Origin: an uncultured bacterium
GTDB lineage: Bacteria; Verrucomicrobiota; Kiritimatiellia; RFP12; UBA1067
Direction of reading: 5' to 3'
Length of the DNA stretch: 46,673 nt
NCBI GenBank assembly: GCA_902761035.1
Contig: CACWIW010000055.1
Coordinates: 1-46,673, forward strand
The position numbers were made by a program, and so were the translations under genes. Shown one piece after another: positions 39,056 to 46,673 of this stretch. The first letter of the stretch is position 1. Each line of letters opens with the position of its first letter. Below the pieces are notes generated by a model. That model was not told the DNA's origin. It saw only the letters and a list, made by a program, of their open reading frames with translations, and did no database searches.

Positions 39056-39489
39056 TACTGTTTGCGGCAACATTTGGCATTCAGCCACTGCCGCAGCCGG
39101 ACGGACCGCTCGAGCCGTCCGTCCAGAACGAGGTGGACCACGCCATCGCGTTGGGTGAGCGGTGGTTGGCGGCGGCCGCCTCGGCGAGGCGGCCCTACCA
39201 AGGCGGCACGAACGCGGCGGCAGCGGTCGCGGGGCGACCGCCCTACCAGGGTGGCACGAACGCGGCGGCGGCCGCCTCGGCGAGGCGGCCCTACCATGGT
39301 GGCGGCACTAACGCGGCGGCCACCTCGGCGAGGCGGCCCTACCAGGGGGATCTCTTCGCTACCAACGGGCTCACGCGAGAGCGGATTGCGATCAAGTTGA
39401 TTTCCTCGCAGCGGGCTGGCGGATGGTGGCTCATGGAGACGAACGCGGCGCCGACGCGCCTGGCCATTGAAATTCTGAAAGGACTCTGA
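39037..39489 (+). CDS. Small protein of unknown function bearing a 16-residue repeat
   Basis: The first ~45 residues (short hydrophobic start, then VQNEVDHAIALGERWLA) and the last ~40 (LTRERIAIKLISSQRAGGWW and RLAIEILKGL) look like one small helical protein, interrupted by four 48-bp repeats (residues about 47-105) encoding SARRPYQGGTNAAAA-like units. Without them it would be about 95 residues. The stop overlaps the lgt start (TGATG), so it is coupled to lgt. The N-terminus could be a weak signal. I do not recognise the family. Confidence 0.55.
   Translation: MKSGLAILFAATFGIQPLPQPDGPLEPSVQNEVDHAIALGERWLAAAASARRPYQGGTNAAAAVAGRPPYQGGTNAAAAASARRPYHGGGTNAAATSARRPYQGDLFATNGLTRERIAIKLISSQRAGGWWLMETNAAPTRLAIEILKGL
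39175..39347. repeat. Four 48-bp tandem units, each with a GC hairpin (family B)
   Basis: Stems begin at 39175, 39223, 39271 and 39319, exactly 48 bp apart. GCCGCCTCGGCGAGGCGGC (9-bp arms) in units 1 and 3, GCGGTCGCGGGGCGACCGC in unit 2 (a different stem, still fully paired), and one changed base in unit 4. Each is followed by CCTACCA and GG, and the first three then by ACGAACGCGGCGG-like sequence. Compensating changes in unit 2 argue for selection on, or mobilisation of, the hairpin. Confidence 0.85.
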
Positions 39490-40331
39490 TGCATCCCGAT
39501 CTCATCGCTGGCCTGCCTATTAAGACATACGGCTTCTGCATGGCGCTTGGCTTCATCGTCGCGTGGCAGGTGCTTTCATGGCTGTGTCGCCGCACGGGGC
39601 GCGCTGCGGAGCCGCTCTCGAACCTCCTGATGCTGATGATGTTCAGCGGCATCGTCGGTGCGCGGCTCGAGTACGTGCGCGAGTTCTGGGGACGCGAATT
39701 CGCCGCCAACCCGCTGTCTGCGTTCAAGGTCTGGCAGGGGGGGCTAGTGTTCTATGGCGGGCTTATCCTCGCGATTTTGGTGTTCTTCGTATGGTGCCGC
39801 GTGCGCCGCGAGCGCATGGCGCAGGTTGCGGACCTCTTCGTGACGGTCATTCCCCTTGCGCATGCGTTTGGCAGGGTGGGGTGTTTCTTCTACGGCTGCT
39901 GCTACGGGAGGGTGTCGGACTGCGCCTGCGCCGTGGCGTTTCCGCGTCGTTCGCCCGCGTGGGTGGCGCAGGTGGACGGCGGGCTGATACCCGAGACCGC
40001 GCAGTCGGCGCTGCCCGTCCTGCCCACGCAGCTCTTCGAGGCGGCGGCGGTGCTGTGTCTCTTCGCGGTGCTGCTGTTCGTGTTCCTGCGGAATTGGAAG
40101 AAACGGCCTGGGTTCACGACGGGCTGCTATCTCATAGGATACGCCTGCATACGCTTTTGCATTGAATTTCTCCGTGACGACATGCGCCAGCGCGTCGGGT
40201 CGCTGTCAATAGGCCAGGCGATCTCCATCGGGCTCGTTTTTCTGGGAATCGCGTTTATCCTCGTTTCTCTATTGCGTTTCCGCGCCGAAAATTGTAAAAT
40301 ATTCGGACCAACCAAACAGGAGAGATCCTAA
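39489..40331 (+). CDS. lgt: Prolipoprotein diacylglyceryl transferase
   Basis: A 280-residue, seven-helix membrane protein beginning IAGLPIKTYGFCMALGF. The Lgt signature appears as HAFGRVGCFFYGCCYG, a Cys-rich variant of the usual GR-x-GNF-x-NGE-x-x-G form, and VGARLEYVREFW matches the second conserved block. Lgt transfers diacylglycerol from phosphatidylglycerol to the lipobox Cys, the first step for the many lipoproteins encoded in this window (939, 9980, 15201, 21083, 34514). The start overlaps the preceding stop. Confidence 0.93.
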   Translation: MHPDLIAGLPIKTYGFCMALGFIVAWQVLSWLCRRTGRAAEPLSNLLMLMMFSGIVGARLEYVREFWGREFAANPLSAFKVWQGGLVFYGGLILAILVFFVWCRVRRERMAQVADLFVTVIPLAHAFGRVGCFFYGCCYGRVSDCACAVAFPRRSPAWVAQVDGGLIPETAQSALPVLPTQLFEAAAVLCLFAVLLFVFLRNWKKRPGFTTGCYLIGYACIRFCIEFLRDDMRQRVGSLSIGQAISIGLVFLGIAFILVSLLRFRAENCKIFGPTKQERS

Positions 40332-40333
40332 TT

Positions 40334-41467
40334 ATGATGTGGAAAGTTTCATTTCAAGCGGCTATGACCGCTGCGTTTGTTGTCTCGAGCGCAGTCTTCG
40401 CGCCTGTGTGCGCGCAAGACGCTGAGCCTGCTGCGGACGCCGCGGCAGACGACGCATTGCCTAAACCGCGGAAAGAGGCGAAGCCGTTCACGGCTCTCGT
40501 CAGGTGCGCACGCGCGCAAGGTGACGTGCATGTGCTGAAACCGGGCGCGTCCGAATGGACTGTTGCAGAGGAGGGACGTTACTATCCTTTGGGATCGTCG
40601 TTCCGCACGGTGCATGAGGCGGGTGCATCCTCGATGGCTGAATTTGAATTCGGTCCGGAGGCGAAGGTCAAGCTTACGGAATCGGCGGAGGTTTCGACCC
40701 GTCCGGGCGAGATCGGCGTGTCAACGCGCACGCTTGTGCTCAAGTCTGGTCGGGTGCGGGTATCCCTGCCGCGCACGCTCAATGAGGGGCTCTTCTTTGT
40801 GGCTGCGCCTTTCTTTACCTGCTCGAACCTCGCCGGCGAAAGCCAGTTTGACTACCAGTCCATCGGCAACGGCGACGAGGTGCTCGTCCGCTGCGTGACG
40901 GGAACGATGACGTTGGAGGGCCGCCACTACAAGATCCCGCGCATGGCGGCTGCAAACCATGTTCGCATCCGCACGACGGACGGCGACGACCTCATTTCGT
41001 GGCTGCGTGGCGAAAGCGGCGACTGCAAGGTGATTCTTGACCAGGGATTGATGGCAGAGAAAAACTTCGAGACGGGGGAGACGAAGGACGTGCCGAAGAC
41101 GTACGATTTCGTCCTGTCTCCCCGCTGTGCCGTCAAGATATTCCGCCGCCGTTCCAAGGTGAGCGGAAACATGATCGTGTCCACGATGGCATTTGACGCC
41201 ACTGGCGAGATTAAAACCCGCTGTGCATTCGCAGAGGGCCGTTCCAACTTGAATTCCGGCGAGCTGGTGATCACTCCAGTCGAGGTGGCGGATGCCGAGA
41301 AGAAGAAGGCCAAGGCCGCGTCCGAGGAGACGGAAGAGGTCGAGGCCGTCGAAGTCAAGCCTGCGAAGGCCAAGGAACCGGCCAACAACGCCGGGGCCGA
41401 AGATGAGAAGAAGGCCGAAGAGCCGCAGGAAGAGAAGAAGGACGACAAGAACGACGACGACATCTGA
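40334..41467 (+). CDS. FecR-domain-like secreted protein with acidic/basic tail
   Basis: The ATG is preceded by AGGAGAG. A signal peptide (AAFVVSSAVFAPVCAQ) leads a 377-residue protein. Residues about 45-165 follow the FecR pattern: V-x-V, G-x-x-x-x-G-S-x-F-R-T, A-E-F-E-F-G-P, K-L-T-E-S-A-E-V and an L-K-S-G-x-V-x-V ending. Residues 300-377 are a Lys/Glu/Asp/Ala-rich tail, likely disordered. FecR domains occur in envelope signalling and polymer-binding proteins. It sits 2 nt after lgt. Confidence 0.7.
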   Translation: MMWKVSFQAAMTAAFVVSSAVFAPVCAQDAEPAADAAADDALPKPRKEAKPFTALVRCARAQGDVHVLKPGASEWTVAEEGRYYPLGSSFRTVHEAGASSMAEFEFGPEAKVKLTESAEVSTRPGEIGVSTRTLVLKSGRVRVSLPRTLNEGLFFVAAPFFTCSNLAGESQFDYQSIGNGDEVLVRCVTGTMTLEGRHYKIPRMAAANHVRIRTTDGDDLISWLRGESGDCKVILDQGLMAEKNFETGETKDVPKTYDFVLSPRCAVKIFRRRSKVSGNMIVSTMAFDATGEIKTRCAFAEGRSNLNSGELVITPVEVADAEKKKAKAASEETEEVEAVEVKPAKAKEPANNAGAEDEKKAEEPQEEKKDDKNDDDI

Positions 41468-41547
41468 GAGACGTCCGCAAACAGGATCTTGGTATCAACA
41501 AGAGCAAAAGTTTCTACAACAACAAGAAAAAGAACAGGAAAAAGAAA

Positions 41548-43245
41548 GTGGTTATCCATCATTTCAACCGAATCATCCGCAACAAGTGGGTTTGGGGCGT
41601 GTTCGCAGTCCTAATCTCAATGTTTTTCGCATTCGACTTCATTTTCGACGGGCGTAGCGACACTCGCGGATCCGATGGCGCGGGAAAACTGGCTGGCGAC
41701 ACGGTGCCGTCCGCGAAGTTCGACGAGATACGCGCAGACGTGCTGGCCGAGATGCGTTTCCAGTACGGGCGCGAGATTCCGATCAAGGCACCCCAGCTCA
41801 ACCAGGAGGTGTGGACACGCCTTGGCATGTTGAAGGTCGTTGACGACCTCAAGTTGACGGCGTCCGACGAAGAGGTCCGCGAGGCGATCATGCGCAGTTT
41901 CTCGGACGAGAAGGGCGGGTACAACCACACGCGATTCCAGGAGACGTGCGCCCGCATCGGCTGGACGGCCGAGCGTTTCGAGGCGTACATCCGCCGCCAG
42001 ATCTCGCTTTCGCGCGTCCGCGGCGTGGCGGAGTCCGCCAGCTGGGTCTCGCCCCTTGAGCTCTCCAGCGGCATGCGGGACGCGACTGACAAGATCACGG
42101 TGCGCATTGCAAGGTTCACGCACAAGAACGCGGCGGCCATCAAGCTGGACGACGCGGCTCTCAAGGCGTATTACGAGTCCCACACCAACTCGCTCGCGCT
42201 GCCGGCCCTGACGGCCGTCCGCTACGTGAGGGTGCCGGCGGACGACGCGGCGAGCCTCAAGAAGGTCGAGGTCACCGACGATGAACTCCACGAGCGTTTC
42301 GACGAGACGAGCGACCGCTATGGCACCAATGCTTTTGAAACCGTCAAGGCGCAGATTGAGAAGGAACTCCGCCTCGAGAAGTCCGTCGAAGCCGCCGTCG
42401 ACGCGCTCTACGCGCGCGTCAGCCCGGAGGACGGAGCGGCCGCCGATGGCGTTGACCGTCTGGCACAGCTTGCGAAGGCCGAGAAACTGGAGGTCAAGAC
42501 GTCGCGTCCGTTCTCCATCTCCGGCGAGAAGTTCGTGCCCGGTTTCATGGTGGATGCGGCCTCCGTGCTGCCCGACTGCCGTGAATTCGTCGCCACGGTG
42601 TCGGACCTCGACTACGACGAGCCGTCCGCGCGTTACCGCGCAATCGCCGGCTCGAACGCCGTCTATGTAGTCACCCTTGCCACGAACCTCTGCACGCAGG
42701 CGCGCGTGCCCTCGTATGCGGAAATCACGAACAACGTGTCCGTGCGCAACGATGCGCTTGCCGACCTGAAGGCGCAGGACTTCAAGAAGGCCGTGGACAA
42801 GGTGCGCGAGACCGTCAAGGCCGACCTCGCCAAGCGCAAGGACGGCAAGCTCGATCCGAAGCTCTTCGGCGATGCAAACGTCTCCACCTCCATCACTTTC
42901 GTGGCGCAGACCGCGATGCGCGGCAACGCCTTCCCCGATGCTTACTCGATCGTTCCCGCGGCGGTGCGCCTCGCGAAGGGCGAGCTGTCCGAACTCGTGA
43001 CCACGGGCCTGCCCGGACATGGCGTTGTGGTGTACGTCGAGGACCGCCAGCCGGGCGACGCCGCCACGATTGCCGCAGCTGGGCAGATGCGCGAGATGAT
43101 GGCGCGCGGCCAGGGCGAAAACACCGTGCGCGCATGGAGCGAGGCCAATTTGTCCCGTTTGGGCGCACAGCCTAGCGACTGGGCTTCGATGAAAGAGCTG
43201 ACGGAGGGCGAAGACGCCGATGACGGTGAAAGTTCTAAGAACTGA
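41548..43245 (+). CDS. PpiD/SurA-like periplasmic folding factor
   Basis: A GTG start with AGGAA 7 nt upstream gives an N-terminal membrane anchor ([20 protein letters not shown], residues about 15-34) and a large periplasmic part of 565 residues in all. Residues about 50-170 match SurA/PpiD N-domains ([50 protein letters not shown]). The central part resembles a rotamase region but I do not see a clean parvulin motif, so chaperone rather than isomerase activity is the safer guess. Its last 26 nt overlap dut. Confidence 0.82.
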   Translation: MVIHHFNRIIRNKWVWGVFAVLISMFFAFDFIFDGRSDTRGSDGAGKLAGDTVPSAKFDEIRADVLAEMRFQYGREIPIKAPQLNQEVWTRLGMLKVVDDLKLTASDEEVREAIMRSFSDEKGGYNHTRFQETCARIGWTAERFEAYIRRQISLSRVRGVAESASWVSPLELSSGMRDATDKITVRIARFTHKNAAAIKLDDAALKAYYESHTNSLALPALTAVRYVRVPADDAASLKKVEVTDDELHERFDETSDRYGTNAFETVKAQIEKELRLEKSVEAAVDALYARVSPEDGAAADGVDRLAQLAKAEKLEVKTSRPFSISGEKFVPGFMVDAASVLPDCREFVATVSDLDYDEPSARYRAIAGSNAVYVVTLATNLCTQARVPSYAEITNNVSVRNDALADLKAQDFKKAVDKVRETVKADLAKRKDGKLDPKLFGDANVSTSITFVAQTAMRGNAFPDAYSIVPAAVRLAKGELSELVTTGLPGHGVVVYVEDRQPGDAATIAAAGQMREMMARGQGENTVRAWSEANLSRLGAQPSDWASMKELTEGEDADDGESSKN

Positions 43246-43648
43246 TCCGGCGGCGCAGTTGCCTGTCTACGCCCATCCCGGCGATGCCGGGATGGACGTT
43301 CGTTCTATCGAGGAGGTGACGCTGTCCCCCGGCGCACGCGCCCTCATACACACGGGCCTAGTGCTGATGCTGCCACCCAACGCGGAGGCGCAGGTGCGTC
43401 CGCGCTCCGGCCTCGCCCTCAAGCACGGCATCACGGTGCTCAACACGCCGGGTACGATAGACGCGGGCTATCGCGGCGAAGTGGGCGTGATTCTCATCAA
43501 TCTCGGTACGGAACCGTTCGTGGTCGAGAAGGGAATGAAGATAGCGCAGCTCGTCGTCTCGCCTGTTGCGCAAGCCGAAGTCGTAGAAGTCACATCTGTC
43601 GATGAAACCGACCGCGGTGCAGGCGGTTTCGGTTCCACCGGCGTCTGA
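43220..43648 (+). CDS. dut: dUTP diphosphatase
   Basis: All five dUTPase motifs are present in 142 residues: HPGDAGMDV (1), [11 protein letters not shown] (2), [16 protein letters not shown] (3, with catalytic Asp and sugar-binding Tyr), KIAQLVV (4) and [10 protein letters not shown] (5). The trimeric enzyme removes dUTP, making dUMP for thymidylate synthesis and keeping uracil out of DNA. It overlaps the upstream gene by 26 nt in another frame, so it is translated by coupling or reinitiation. Confidence 0.97.
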   Translation: MTVKVLRTDPAAQLPVYAHPGDAGMDVRSIEEVTLSPGARALIHTGLVLMLPPNAEAQVRPRSGLALKHGITVLNTPGTIDAGYRGEVGVILINLGTEPFVVEKGMKIAQLVVSPVAQAEVVEVTSVDETDRGAGGFGSTGV

Positions 43649-43665
43649 TTCCCTGGTACGGAGTT

Positions 43666-44214
43666 ATGTTGCTTGATATTGTCAAATACGGTTCTGCGGT
43701 TCTCCGCGAAAAGGCCGTGCCCGTGCCGGCCGTGACGTCTGAGCTGGTGCACCTCGCCGAGGATATGCTCCAGACTATGTACCACGCGAAGGGCGTGGGC
43801 CTGGCCGCGCAGCAGGTCGGCCGACTTGAGAGCGTCTGCGTGATCGACGTGCCTGCCAACTGCGAGGAGAGCGAGGAGGTCAAGGCTTTCAACGCTTCCG
43901 TGAAGATGCCCCTCGTGATGTTCAACCCTGTCATTATCTCAAAGTCTGGTGAGCAGGACGGCAAGGAGGGGTGTCTCAGCTTCCCGAACATGGGCGGGCA
44001 CGTGGTGCGCGCGGATCAGGTGACGTGCCAATACACGGACGTCTCCGGGCGGATGCAGATCGTAACGGTGCGTGGTTTCCTCGCACGGGCCGTGCAGCAT
44101 GAGACGGATCACCTGAACGGCGTCCTGTACGTAGACCTCATGAGCGCGGAGGACAAGCTCGCGCTCGCAAACAAACTGAAAAAACTGGCCAATAAGAACG
44201 GTGGTAACATCTGA
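43666..44214 (+). CDS. def: Peptide deformylase
   Basis: The 182-residue length and three motifs are those of Def: GVGLAAQQVG (from residue 43), EGCLSFPN (metal-ligand Cys103) and QHETDHLNG (metal ligands His145 and His149, catalytic Glu146). It removes the formyl group from nascent proteins. GGAG precedes the ATG by a few nt. argS begins at the last base of its stop, so translation is coupled. Confidence 0.97.
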   Translation: MLLDIVKYGSAVLREKAVPVPAVTSELVHLAEDMLQTMYHAKGVGLAAQQVGRLESVCVIDVPANCEESEEVKAFNASVKMPLVMFNPVIISKSGEQDGKEGCLSFPNMGGHVVRADQVTCQYTDVSGRMQIVTVRGFLARAVQHETDHLNGVLYVDLMSAEDKLALANKLKKLANKNGGNI

Positions 44215-45905
44215 TGGCATGCGATTCGATTGAGGGCTGGCTGAAGGCTGGCTTTGAAGCCGCTTTCCCCGGAAACGATTTCTCCAACGTGCGGGCGCTT
44301 CCCGCGACGGACACCAAGTTCGGCGATTTCCAGTGCAACGACGCGCTGGCTGCCGCGAAGACGCTCCATACGCCGCCGCGCAAGATAGCCGAGGCCGTAT
44401 TCGCGCGCCTTGAGGCTGACCGGCCGGACTTCATCGCGAAGTTCGAGCTCGCCGGTCCGGGATTCCTCAACATCACGGTTTCGACCGACTGGATCGCAGC
44501 GCGCCTCGCCGCGCTTGCCGCCGATGCGCACACGGGCATTCCGCAGACGGGCGCGGGACAGCGCGTCGTCATCGACTACTCATCCCCGAACGCCGCCAAG
44601 CAGATGCACATCGGCCACATCCGCTCCACGGTGATCGGCAACGCGATCGACCGCATCTACCGCGCTCTCGGCTACGGGGTTATCGCCGACAACCATCTCG
44701 GCGATTGGGGCACGCAGTTCGGCATCCTCATCAAAGGCTACCGCGAGTGCCTCACGCAGGAGGAGCGCGACAACCTCACCGTCGCCAACCTTGAGAAGTG
44801 CTACGTGCTCTCCGCCGCGAAGGCGAAGGAGGAGGACGGCGTCTGGAAGGAGGCGTGCAAGGCTGAGCTCGTGAAGCTTCAGCAGGGCGACGCCGACAAC
44901 CTCGCGCTCTGGAAGCGCTTTATCGACATCTCCATCGGCGAATTCGACCGAATGTACGCGAAGCTCGGCGTCAAGTTCGATACGTACCGCGGCGAGTCAT
45001 ACTACAACGACACGATGCCCGGCGTAGTCGCTAAACTCCAGGAGATGGGCCTCGCCGTCGAGTCGGAGGGCGCGCTCATCGTGAACCTCGAGGCCGAGAA
45101 ACTCGGCGTGGCGATCGTCCGCAAGTCGGACGGTGGCTACAACTACACGACGAGCGACCTCGCATGCGTCAAGTCGCGTGTCGAGGAATACAGCCCGGAG
45201 CGCATCATCTACGTGACCGACGCCCGCCAACAGCTCCATTTCAAGCAATGGTTCTCGATCGCGGCGAAGATGGGCTACTCCGGCGTCAAGCTCGTCCACG
45301 TACCGTTCGGCCTCATGAGCTACGGCGGCAAGGCGATCTCCACGCGCGAAGGCAACCTCATCAAGCTCGACGACCTCCTCGCCGAGGCGAAACGCCGCGC
45401 TTACGACATCGTTAAAGATCGTGGAGGAGATGAGAAGCTCGCCGAGCAGATCGGCTACGGCGCGGTCAAGTACTCCGACCTCTCGCACGACCCGATCACC
45501 GACATCGACTTCAACTGGGACAAGGCGCTTGCGCTCGAGGGCAACTCCGGTCCGTATCTCCAATACGCCTACGCGCGCGTGTGTTCGCTGCTTGACAAGG
45601 CGGGCAACCCCGACCTCTCCGGCGCCGCGTTCGCCTGTGCGGAGCCCGCCGAGAAGCAGCTCGGGCTCCAGCTCCTGCAGTTCGGGCCCACCGTACTGCG
45701 TGCGGCGGAGTGCTACAAGCCGTCCATCCTCGCCGACTACCTCTTCCAGACGGCGCAGCTCTACAGTTCTTTCTACCAGCGCTCGCCGATCCTCAAGAGC
45801 GAGCCTGCCGTGCGCGACGCGCGTCTGCGTCTCTGCGCGCTGTTCGGACAGGTCCTCTCCACGGGCCTCCATCTTCTCGGCATAGAAACGCCCAACCGCA
45901 TCTAA
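44214..45905 (+). CDS. argS: Arginyl-tRNA synthetase
   Basis: The 563-residue class I synthetase has the Arg-specific N-terminal domain (residues 1 to about 100), the HIGH motif as SPNAAKQMHIGHIRST (His132-His135), the KMSKS-equivalent loop ISTREGNL (about 375-382), and a C-terminal all-helical DALR domain. It charges tRNA-Arg in the cytoplasm. The absence of a classical KMSKS is normal for this enzyme. The stop (45905) ends the coupled run begun at 39017. Confidence 0.96.
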   Translation: MACDSIEGWLKAGFEAAFPGNDFSNVRALPATDTKFGDFQCNDALAAAKTLHTPPRKIAEAVFARLEADRPDFIAKFELAGPGFLNITVSTDWIAARLAALAADAHTGIPQTGAGQRVVIDYSSPNAAKQMHIGHIRSTVIGNAIDRIYRALGYGVIADNHLGDWGTQFGILIKGYRECLTQEERDNLTVANLEKCYVLSAAKAKEEDGVWKEACKAELVKLQQGDADNLALWKRFIDISIGEFDRMYAKLGVKFDTYRGESYYNDTMPGVVAKLQEMGLAVESEGALIVNLEAEKLGVAIVRKSDGGYNYTTSDLACVKSRVEEYSPERIIYVTDARQQLHFKQWFSIAAKMGYSGVKLVHVPFGLMSYGGKAISTREGNLIKLDDLLAEAKRRAYDIVKDRGGDEKLAEQIGYGAVKYSDLSHDPITDIDFNWDKALALEGNSGPYLQYAYARVCSLLDKAGNPDLSGAAFACAEPAEKQLGLQLLQFGPTVLRAAECYKPSILADYLFQTAQLYSSFYQRSPILKSEPAVRDARLRLCALFGQVLSTGLHLLGIETPNRI

Positions 45906-45932
45906 AGCAACCATTAAAGCAAGGAGTCTCAA

Positions 45933-46673
45933 ATGAACACAACCGCGAATCCCATGCTCGGCTCGCTCATCTTCGCCCTCGGCGGCTTCGCCGGAGCCGT
46001 GTTTGCTGTCCCGTTCCGCAAGGTGAAGGGCTGGGCGTATGAAAGCTACTGGTTCATCTACGCCGTGGTCGGGCTGATCGTTTTCCCGGCGGCGCTCGCG
46101 TTCGCGACGGTGCCGGACCTCTGCGGCGTGCTCGCGAAGACGCCGACGGCGACCTTGCTCGGCTGCGCTGGATACGGTGCGCTGTGGGGCGTGGGCGGCC
46201 TCACGTGGGGATTGATGATCCGCTATCTCGGCGTGGGACTCGGCCTTGCGATCGGCTGCGGACTCTGCTCGGCCACGGGTACGCTCATCCCGCCGATCCT
46301 GCAAGGCAAGGCGGGCGACCTCGTCAAGGACTCAGCCGCGCTGATCACCCTTGGCGGCGTCGCGCTGTCGCTCGTCGGCATCGTGTTCGTGGGCCTCGCC
46401 GGCAAGTCGAAGGAGGCGGAGCTTCCCGAGGAGGAGAAGAAGAAAGCCGTCGCCGAATTCAACTTCAAGAAGGGCATCGTAGTCGCCTGCATCAGCGGCG
46501 TGTTCTCCGGATGCATGAACTTCGGTCTCCAGAACGGCTGGTGGACGGACGCTGCCGGCGTAAAGCATACGGTGGCCGAGTTGGCCAAGGCCGTCAACAC
46601 TGGCGACTGGTGGGTTGGCATGCCCGTGCTGATCGTGGTGCTGTGGGGCGGTTTCCTCGTGAACCTCTGCTGG
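45933..46673 (+). CDS. rhaT: L-rhamnose/proton symporter RhaT-like (3' end outside window)
   Basis: The ATG at 45933 follows AAGGAG. The visible 247 residues run without a stop to the window edge. RhaT signatures are present: GGFAGAVFAVPFRKVKGWAYES, WFIYAVVGLIVFP, ALWGVGGLTWGLMIRYLG, VGLGLAIGCG and GTLIPPI. About eight helices are visible of the usual ten. It imports L-rhamnose or a similar deoxysugar with H+. With the GH5 enzyme and mutarotase this fits a plant- or mucin-glycan degrader. Confidence 0.9.
   Translation, partial: MNTTANPMLGSLIFALGGFAGAVFAVPFRKVKGWAYESYWFIYAVVGLIVFPAALAFATVPDLCGVLAKTPTATLLGCAGYGALWGVGGLTWGLMIRYLGVGLGLAIGCGLCSATGTLIPPILQGKAGDLVKDSAALITLGGVALSLVGIVFVGLAGKSKEAELPEEEKKKAVAEFNFKKGIVVACISGVFSGCMNFGLQNGWWTDAAGVKHTVAELAKAVNTGDWWVGMPVLIVVLWGGFLVNLCW

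Noticed and set aside
38011..39297. Longer form of the minus-strand PP-loop gene starting at 39297
   Set aside because: The extra N-terminus is the reverse translation of the 48-bp repeats; the ATG at 39018 with promoter TTGCCA-N17-TAAACT fits better.
39175..39347. CRISPR-like or attC-like array
   Set aside because: Period of 48 bp with non-unique intervals that stay in one reading frame; better explained as hairpin tandem repeat.

Overview
The window is GC-rich bacterial chromosome (coding about 60% G+C by eye, AT-rich intergenic patches). Several traits together suggest an uncultured gut-type member of the Verrucomicrobiota, most likely Kiritimatiellae or a close PVC relative: many lipoproteins and Tat-signal enzymes, secreted DUF2341/LamG-type glycosidases, a RAYT-type Y1 transposase with REP-like hairpins, dispersed short repeats that run through reading frames, and a rhamnose transporter. 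This taxonomic call is inference from gene content, not from a marker phylogeny.

Layout. 1-2045: end of an aryl-polyene-type ketosynthase gene and a serine-hydrolase lipoprotein. 2192-8059: CorA Mg transporter, Der GTPase, ClC channel, and a fused MFS-PlsC lysophospholipid transporter/acyltransferase. 8103-13759: surface repeat protein, unknown secreted protein, alpha/beta hydrolase lipoprotein, DUF2339 membrane protein, patatin. 13894-15117: a RAYT transposase whose own reading frame holds REP-like hairpins and ends in a second, DprA/SLOG-like domain. 15201-19498: a large repeat lipoprotein, uracil phosphoribosyltransferase, YitT-like membrane protein. 19590-24829: Tat-exported Gfo/Idh oxidoreductase, leucine-rich lipoprotein, secreted GH5 glycosidase. 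24830-25828: a 1-kb gene-poor scar with a methyltransferase remnant, an iteron-like array, paired palindromes and a possible structured RNA. 25829-29186: metallophosphoesterase, GtrA-like protein, secreted aldose epimerase. 29189-37973: an electron-transfer-flavoprotein locus (etfB, ferredoxin-fused etfA, ETF-quinone oxidoreductase) interrupted by a three-gene secreted-protein cassette, an ETF remnant and a second metallophosphoesterase. 38011-46673: a PP-loop thiolase-like gene on the minus strand, then a tight plus-strand run: a small repeat-bearing gene, lgt, FecR-like, PpiD/SurA-like chaperone, dut, def, argS and rhaT (cut by the window end).

Main signals beyond ordinary genes. (1) At least three families of short GC hairpin elements lie inside reading frames and are translated in frame as GAEARHPDVG-like, SARRPYQGG-like and GRAPSRP-like peptides; one family surrounds and penetrates the RAYT gene, its likely mobiliser. 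(2) Extended -10 boxes (TGGTATAAT) lie only 8-11 nt before the start codons of upp, gtrA, the PP-loop gene and a 7-codon ORF, with no Shine-Dalgarno sequence, which suggests leaderless mRNAs. (3) The 25.3-25.7 kb scar carries four 22-bp iterons bracketed by two similar palindromes. (4) The 3' end of etfA has been replaced, and a degraded mosaic of ETF-QO and EtfA sequence lies 4 kb away.

All calls come from reading the sequence and recalling family motifs; no database search was run.
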